This document shows positions 57,340 to 64,000 of a stretch of 64,000 nucleotides of DNA, in pieces (the first letter of the stretch is position 1; each line of letters starts with the position of its first letter). The notes under the pieces were generated by a model. The model did not search any database. It had not been told where the DNA came from and saw only the letters and a list, made by a program, of their open reading frames with translations. A program made the translations under genes and the position numbers. This DNA comes from Mixophyes australis (Eukaryota; Chordata; Amphibia; Anura; Limnodynastidae). The stretch spans positions 322,860,628 to 322,924,627 of the forward strand of contig JAVHZZ010000004.1 in the NCBI GenBank assembly GCA_036250195.1, given 5' to 3'.

Positions 57340-58632
57340 CCCGAAAGTATAAGGAACACATTACTCATCCGATGTGCACAAAGCGGTTGATGAAAATGTC
57401 TCCTGGAGTAGGCAGCAAAACTAACAGAAGACTCTGAAGCCTCCTACAAGTGTAAGGGCCAGAGTAATTATCAGAAGTATAAGGAACACAGTATTTGATT
57501 AGAATGTCTCCTGGGTTCAGCTGCAGAACTCCCTGAAGATTCTGAAGCAACTACAAGAATAAGAGAAGAGTAATCATCAGAAGTGTAAGGAATAAAATAC
57601 TTGGTAAGGATGTATCCTGAGTTCAGTTGCAGAACTCCCTGAAGATTCTGAAGCCACCTACAAAGTATAAGGGACAAAGTAATCATCAGAAGTATAAGGA
57701 ACACAGTACTTGATCAGGATGTCTTCTGGGTTCAGCTGCAGAAATCCCTGAAGATTCTGAAGCCATTTACAAGTATAAGGGACAGAGTAATCATCAGAAG
57801 TATAATGAACACAGTACATGATAAGGATGTCTCCTGGGTTCAGCTGCAGAACTCCCTGAAGATTCTGAAGCCTCCTACAAGTATAAGGGACAAAGTTATC
57901 ATCCGAACTATAAGGAACACAGTACTTGTTTATCTTGTCTCCTGGGTTCTGCTGCAGAACTCCCTAACGATTTTGAATCCATCAACAAGTACAAGGGACA
58001 GAGTAATCATCAGAAGTATAATGAACACAGTACTTGATAAGGATGTATCCTGAGTTCAGCTGCAGAACTCCCAGAAGTTTCTGAAGCCATCTACAAGTAT
58101 AAGGGACAGAGTCATCATCAGCAGTACAAGGAACACAGAACTTAATAAGGAAGTATCCTGAGTTCATCTGCAGATCTCCCTGAAGATTCTGAAGCTACCG
58201 ACAAGTGTAAGGGACAGAGTAATCATCAGAAGTATAAGGAACACAGTATTTGTTCAGCATATCTCCTGGGTTCTGCTGCAGAACTCCCTAAAGATTCTGA
58301 AGCCATCAACAAGTATAAGGGACAGAGTAATTATCAGAAGTATTATGAACACAGTACTTGATAAGGACATATCCTGAGTTCAGCTGCAGAACTCCCAGAA
58401 GATTCTAAAGCCATCTACAAATATAAGGGACAGAGTAATCATCAGAAGCATAATGAACACAGTACTTGATAAGGACATATCCTGAGTTCAGCTGCAGAAC
58501 TCCCAGAAGATTCTAAAGCCATCTACAAGTATAAGGGACAGAGTAATCAACAGCAGTACAAGGAACACAGTACTTGATCAGGATGTCTCCTGGGTTCAGC
58601 TGTAGAACTCCCTGAAGATTCTGAAGATTTGC
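57340..58632. repeat. 107-bp satellite array, about 12 units
   Basis: The unit contains ATCAGAAGTATAAGGAACAC, AGTACTTGATAAGGATGTCT, TTCAGCTGCAGAACTCCCTG and AAGATTCTGAAGCC, repeated at about 107-109 bp. Start points of the first motif include 57471, 57686, 57793, 57900, 58009, 58116, 58223, 58331, 58440 and 58548. The first units (from 57340) are more diverged. Open frames across it are not genes. Confidence 0.95.
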
Positions 58633-59246
58633 AAATACAAAAGCTTCCCCTTGGTCTCGGTACTAGAATACCACATGAGACTGTTTAAGGTCCGACATCT
58701 TCAAGGCCAAGCTGTAGTAACAGGTTATTGTATTGAGGCCTGTGAAAATGCACCCTGGTTATTTTAACATGTGGAAATGTGCTAAAAAAAATACATAATG
58801 TCAAAAGAGTGCAGAACAGGATTTCAAAAAACTGCAGCATAAAAGCAGTACTGCAAAGAAGGTTATTTTGTCCTTGAAAGGGTTAAATTTTTGAAGTGTA
58901 TTGTTGATGTAACTTGTGTAAAAAATGAGAGAATGTGTCTCAGTCTTCTTGAAACCTTGAACTGAATATTTATAATAATGATCCAACTGTTCTTTCCAAA
59001 GAAATCCATACAAACTATTCAAATGTTCAATCACAACATCCCACTTTGTATCTTTTGTATTCTACATCAAATATTTGAACTTGTGTGCAAGAAGAGGAAT
59101 CTGAAAGCTCAACTTTATCTGATCTCTGATATATAATAAAATAGAACATCTATGTTTAATACATGGACAGTTTCATGGTAACCACAAAGTTGAAAGCATT
59201 TTTGAACAGATTAACACAAATCCACCATTCTGCAATAATATTTGTT
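58633..59246. other. No gene recognised
   Basis: AT-rich DNA without supported features. Confidence 0.6.
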
Positions 59247-59324
59247 GAAGTTGAATAATTGGACGAAGGTGGTAATTAATAACTTCTATACACTGCACTC
59301 ACTTGCGATGCGATAAATACGCAA
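59247..59324 (+). repeat. Interspersed repeat shared with 33021
   Basis: GAATAATTGGACGAAGGTGG and the following ATACACTGCA and TACGCAA match 33021-33094 in order. Confidence 0.7.
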
Positions 59325-59996
59325 TGTATTTATTATCGTACCATTCACATTTTTTCTATATTTTAATATAAAATATAAAGTGGTGAAGAGGATAAGTAAT
59401 GTTTACAATATTTAAATTACATAGAGTTTCCGGTGTCATAAAACCCCTAATTTTCATTTGCACAGACATTCTAGTTCTGACATAATATGAAGGAAGGCTA
59501 TGGTAGTGTAACTCTAAGAAATTGTTCAATTTTGGGGAGTCGATCGGATATTGAAGATTGTCCCATTTTTTGCTTCTCCCAGAAGCAGAAACTTGATCAT
59601 ACGTGAGTTTTATCAATTCTGTGTCTATCCTTTTTTTTTTTTTACAAGAAACCATTGCATTATACCTTTGTATGTATTTTGATTAATTGTTTTATCTTAA
59701 GCATTGTGGATGTATTTTCCATAATTAATTACACTTAATAAGTTCAAGTCTCTGTGTTCTTACAAATTCACGCGACAGCTTGGTCAAAACGCTAATTAGT
59801 TGAAACAGGGGAGAACATTGTTGTTTATGGTAGCTCTGATTAAAGTCAATTGTGATAGATTCATTTTTAAGGGAGAACCAAAGGCTTCCTGAAAAGGAGT
59901 GTCAGCTCTTCACAAAAATCTTGGTGGCGGCAAAATTGGTAAGGCAATGCTAGTGTGGCATAGGTAGGGAAGGGTTTAATAATTTTAGACAGATGA
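59325..59996. other. No gene recognised
   Basis: No supported feature. Confidence 0.55.
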
Positions 59997-60184
59997 GGGG
60001 TTAAACGTATTAAGCAGCGGATTTTGCAATTCATCCATATTCAGCAACTTTGAAGAGGAAATTTAAAACGACAATGGCTTTCAAGGCAAAAGTTGTCATG
60101 GAAGTCATTGCCGTTTAAATTTCCTCCGCAAAATCGTTGAATATCAGTAACCTGCAGAATCCACTGCATAATACATTTACCCCC
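59997..60184. mobile_element. Foldback MITE, AATACATTTACCCCC family, full copy
   Basis: The left end GGGGTTAAACGTATTAAGCA pairs with the right end TGCATAATACATTTACCCCC. Pairing continues through GGAAATTTAAAACGACAATG and CATTGCCGTTTAAATTTCC to the centre. It has no coding capacity. The fragment at 49300-49429 is the same family. Confidence 0.88.
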
Positions 60185-60247
60185 AGGTGGTTGCTTTTGA
60201 TTAACCCTTTGTCACACACACGTCACTCAGGCTCAGGTGCTGATCGT

Positions 60248-60254
<7 letters not shown>

Positions 60255-60294
<40 letters not shown>
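60255..60294. repeat. (TA)n microsatellite
   Basis: About 18 TA dinucleotides. Confidence 0.95.
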
Positions 60295-60301
<7 letters not shown>

Positions 60302-60894
60302 CATTTATTCATTTTTTTAATTATTCTACACTTAAACACTTACAGAAAGCTATTATTATTTACGCTTTTTTATCTACACATTATTATATAAGTGAAATAA
60401 ATTAAAATAGAATGATAACTCATTAATGTGAAAGGATCTCTAGAAGGGACTTGATAAAGGAGAGGTAAAATTACCCTAACATTAATATTGAAGAAAATCA
60501 TTAAAGATCTCATTAAGAGTTGAGTACAATTTTTTTGAACCAATGTACATGTAAATTATGGGTTGCAAAATTGCACTATTTCCTCGTTATTTTGAGTCAC
60601 ATGTATCCTGACATACCTGCAACTCAAAAGAGGCAGTTAGAATGCGACCAAATCAAGATAGGCTTAATGCTCATCTAGATAGACTTTAAGCATATTTAGA
60701 ATGTTTATTGACAACATCCAGTGGAGAAAGGCAGGTGGACAATTCCGTAAGAAAAGGGGGTGAGGGATTGATGAAGGATATAATGAGATGTGTCCCTCCT
60801 TAAAAACTTATAGTTACTCTTGTGCATTTCATTTTGTTTTGGACATAGACATAGACAGTGGGGAATAGTGGTAAGGAAATGAAACAGTTGTGAA
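60295..60894. other. No gene recognised
   Basis: AT-rich DNA up to the hAT element. Confidence 0.55.
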
Positions 60895-61045
60895 CAGGGT
60901 CGGACTGGCCCGCCGGTGGACCGGACTATCCACCGGTAGGCCCCGACCCTGAATCGCTCCCCTCTTCGTTGGTGGGGGGAGCTAGAAACTTTAATAGTAA
61001 AAAAAACAAAAAACCTCACGTGACCGCAGCGCCGGCTCTGTTCGC

Positions 61046-61086
61046 ACTGAATGTCGGGCGTGACGTCATCACGCCCGACATTCAGT
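61046..61086. promoter_or_regulatory. 18-bp-arm hairpin containing a CRE-like TGACGTCA
   Basis: The arms 61046-61063 and 61069-61086 are perfect reverse complements (ACTGAATGTCGGGCGTGA). The 5-base centre plus neighbours reads TGACGTCA, the consensus CREB/ATF site. Whether it is used is unknown. Confidence 0.6.
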
Positions 61087-61141
61087 GAGGAGCGCCGGCA
61101 AGACAGAGGAGAAGAAAAGGAAGAAGCAGATAGAAAAGGTA

Positions 61142-61510
61142 AGTGATAGGGGAGCATGGAACAGAAATAGGAGTATGGAACAGAGAAGGGGGAACATGGA
61201 ACAGAGAAGGGGGAGCATGGAACAGAGAAGGGGGAGCATGGAACAGAGAAGGGGGAGCATGGAACAGAAGGGGGAGCATGGAACAGAGAAGAGGGAGCAT
61301 GGAACAGAGAAGGGGGAGCATGGAACAGAGAAGGGCGAGCATGGAACAGAAATAGGAGTATGGAACAGAGAAGGGGGAGCATGGAACAGAAATAGGAGTA
61401 TGGAACAGAGAAGGGGGAACATGGAACAGAGAAGGGGGAGCATGAAACAGAGAAGGGGGAGCATGGAACAGAGAAGGGGGAGCATGGCAGAGTGAAGGGG
61501 GAGCACAGAT
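61142..61510 (+). repeat. 22-bp minisatellite, GAGCATGGAACAGAGAAGGGG unit
   Basis: About 16 units of roughly 22 bp, some shortened or with AAATAGGAGTATGG variants. Every third position is in register over parts of it, which makes long open frames in several phases that are not genes. Confidence 0.95.
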
Positions 61511-62140
61511 AGTATGGCAGTGTGTGAAGGGGAGCCAGGAGAAGGGGGGAGCAAAAGCAGCATGGAGGGTGCAGTGTGATTATAAGGAGGCACATCATGG
61601 TGATGAAGGGGCGCAGTAATGTGTGTGTGATGGCACAACCGCTTGTGGCAATGTAATGTGTGTGTGGTAGGTAATAATGGGTGCTATTTTCTTTGTAGGG
61701 TGAAGATGGGGCAATTTAATTTTATAGTGGGGACTATTAATTTAAGATGGGGTGGTTTGGGGGCTATTAATTGAATGTGGGGCTGAGTTTGAGGAGCACG
61801 AGGTATATTTATTAAATGTGAATATGAATTATTTAATGGCAGTGACGGTTGCAGGAAATAGGTATATTTATTATATGTAAATGTGATTAATTTATTGCAG
61901 GGGCTGTCTGGAAATAGGTTTATTGAATGGCAATACTATTACTTTTATGTTGGGGCTGGAGGAAGTCCTAAGTATTATTTGTGGGTCCTATTGATTTAAC
62001 GCCGGGGCTGGTTGGAACTTTCTAAATGTACCCATTATTTTTTCCAAATAGGGCCCCCAACATTCCAGGATCCAGACAAGCCGCAGCTAAAGAAACCAGC
62101 AGCCACAGGTGATGACAAGAACAGGTAGGATAGTCTAGTG

Positions 62141-62287
62141 CAGGCTTGGCTAACCTGTGGCACTCCAGGTTTTGTGAAACTACAAGTCCCAGCATACCCT
62201 TCCAGCAATAGGCTGCTATATATTGGTAAAGCATGCTGAGGCTTGCAGTTTCACAACACCTGGAGTGCCACAGGTTAGTCAAGCCTG
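62141..62287. mobile_element. hAT-type MITE nested in the larger hAT element
   Basis: The ends CAGGCTTGGCTAACCTGTGG and CCACAGGTTAGTCAAGCCTG are inverted repeats. The perfect 8-bp duplication GTCTAGTG flanks it (62133-62140 and 62288-62295). The interior holds AAACTACAAGTCCCAGCATA and a partly complementary right arm. Confidence 0.93.
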
Positions 62288-62540
62288 GTCTAGTGGGATA
62301 ATCCCGATTTTTGGTGACTGTTCTGCCCAATCTAAGGTGCAGATCAAGACTGTACTCTTTATACACACTGCATTCTTTATATACTACACTATTGTGCTAG
62401 CTGTCCTTTGTGGGCTGACCACTCCCCCTCTAGTGTCTGGTCTCGCCTCTTTGATGGTTGGCCACATCCCCTCTGGTGGGCCCCTAGCGTTGTTGTCCCC
62501 TGGTGGGCCCTTCATGCCCCAGTCCGACACTGGTTGTGAG

Positions 62541-64000
62541 TAGAAGAAAAAAGGAAGCTGAAATGCATGTTAATATATAAGGGACATGGGTACTTACAGT
62601 GTATCTGCTACAGTGTTTTCAAAAAAAATAACATAAACAGGACAGTATGAGTAATTATCTCATATTTCCTGCATACTGATGTAAGAATTCACCTTACTGC
62701 TATATTTATTTCCATCTAAATGTAGCTAACACTAGCATCTATTAAGTAGGGTTAATATAGTGCTTGACATTGACATTGACTATAATTATATGGTGAGTCT
62801 ATGTACAATAATTGATACTGTGATTATACACTGTGTTGAACTTTTGCACTTTACTGAATTAATACTTTAAAGTCAACTGAATTACAATTTGTATGGATTA
62901 GTCTTTCTGTTCATAAACTATGTTTTTTGAATAAGTTTCAAGAACGTATGCATATATTTAAAAATTATGATTATGAATTATTGACTTGAATTCTTTAAAA
63001 AAATATTGACTTCTAATCAGCTATCAATAAATACATTTTGTTTTTAATATTGTTTTTATTGATCAAAATGTATGTCCAATTTACCCGATTTATTGGAAAT
63101 AGTGACTTTGCAATAAAGTTTTGTATATATTTTGTATTGTTGTAGTTGAGCTCATTTATATTTATTTTAAGTTTTGAAGGGAGTTGTTTAATATTGGCCA
63201 TATTGTGAGCATATAGGGGAATGCCATTCCACAACTTCTACTGCTGCCTTCATTGTAAAACTATCAAATTCCATTAACTTACATTTGCTATGCCGCCACT
63301 TCTAAATTTCCATACCGCCACTTATAAATTTCCACTTCGACCACTGGGTATAATTTAAATAAATAATTAGACCAGAGGTGTGTAATCTGCAAGTTAGGAC
63401 GGGATTCCAATTTGGAGCCCCAGAATCTGTTTTTAGGGAACCCAGATTGTTAGATATGCAAATCAAAAAATTTGAAGGGCTCCCAAAACAATGGCACAGC
63501 CCCCCCCCCCCCAAAAGTTGTGCATCAATGATCTATAGAATACAACTTCTATATATGGATTATATTATTTTTTTCTAATGAATGACATGTTAGATCTTTG
63601 CAAATTGGATTAAGTGAATCCTTTGGTTTTACCTACCATTTTTCCCATAAACTCATATAGTAGGTGATCTTTGAGAGAGGAGTATAAGCATATGGTACAC
63701 AAAATGAAAGTTCAGGGCATATTCATTCACAATACCCAGTGCAGTGGTATCTCTAATAATGGTGCTGGTGATTGGAGTTGTGACGTGGGAAAATAGGAAA
63801 GTAGTGACCATGATTATATGCCCCTTGCAAGGTGACTGGCTTGTGTGTGTAGGAGATCTGTTTGGTCACTGTCCAGATTGCCTTTATTTCACTATGCCTT
63901 ACATTTTTATTAATACAGACATATTTCAGATACTGCATTTCTAAGCTGAGCTTTCAGGTCACTCTCCTTGGTAACCAATTTAGAAAGTGTAATTTCAAGA
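62541..64000. other. No gene recognised
   Basis: AT-rich DNA to the window end. A run of 13 C lies at 63500-63512. No gene or repeat is supported. Confidence 0.6.

Larger units (their letters stand above)
60895..62532 (+). mobile_element. hAT-type non-autonomous element with minisatellite
   Basis: The ends CAGGGTCGGACTGG and CCAGTCCGACACTG are inverted repeats. The flanks GTTGTGAA (60887-60894) and GTTGTGAG (62533-62540) form an 8-bp target duplication with one mismatch. The order inside is: a terminal hairpin, an A-rich stretch, a CpG-rich block with a hairpin (61046-61086), GGTAAGTGA, a 22-bp minisatellite, a unique part, a nested MITE (62141-62287) and the right end. There is no transposase frame. 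The layout parallels 41974-44360. Confidence 0.88.

Noticed and set aside
57365..58167. Series of similar open frames with Trp-Leu-Gln repeats
   Set aside because: They are phases of the 107-bp satellite.
57340..58632. CRISPR-like array
   Set aside because: The units are contiguous and fully repetitive with no unique spacers, and the sequence is vertebrate. It is a satellite.
60705..61598. Open frame of 297 codons on the minus strand, the longest in the window
   Set aside because: It runs across the 22-bp minisatellite of the hAT-type element. The Ser-Met-Leu-Phe-Pro-rich product simply reflects the repeat, and other frames over it are open too.

Overview
This window looks like a gene desert from a large vertebrate genome, most likely an amphibian and probably a frog. 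It is AT-rich. I recognise no conventional host gene, tRNA or rRNA. The dispersed families are the ones expected of an anuran genome: a Tx1/L1-type LINE ORF1, L2 LINE ends, a tRNA-derived SINE with an L2-like tail, Ty3/gypsy LTR elements, Tc1/mariner and hAT DNA transposons, and many palindromic MITEs. The taxonomic assignment is inference from this repeat content.

Layout. 1-5950 holds a broken L1-type ORF1 (minus strand, 1419-2265), a hairpin repeat and otherwise unassigned DNA. 5955-13600 holds foldback MITEs (7202-7427, 9031-9364), a hAT MITE with a perfect 8-bp target duplication (12338-12518) and an L2 LINE 3' end. 16680-21430 holds a minisatellite, a SINE, an LTR patchwork and a clean solo LTR (20747-21428, duplication TTTAC). 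24246-30600 is a nested block in which a decayed Ty3/gypsy element (26111-29321; LTR, gag, protease, RT and part of RNase H) has split a minus-strand SINE. 33724-35592 is a 1.87-kb minus-strand solo LTR full of tandem repeats (duplication CATAT). 40212-41466 is a dead Tc1 transposon with intact inverted repeats. 41862-44675 is an older MITE split by a 2.4-kb hAT-type element (duplication ATAATGAA) that carries about 38 copies of a G-rich minisatellite. 45630-45918 is a small CpG-rich hAT element. 47969-54455 holds a mariner-type MITE, two near-identical palindromic MITEs with 3-bp duplications (one inside a gypsy gag), and a short exon-like open frame (49731-49927, minus). 55411-58632 holds a gypsy protease scrap, a SINE and a 107-bp satellite. 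60895-62532 is a second hAT-type element with its own minisatellite, a CRE-containing hairpin and a nested MITE.

Nothing here forms a working gene system. The interest lies in the nested insertions, which give a relative order of events, in two hAT-type elements that each start a minisatellite just after a splice-donor-like GGTAAGTGA, and in one unidentified exon-like open frame. All coding remnants described are broken.
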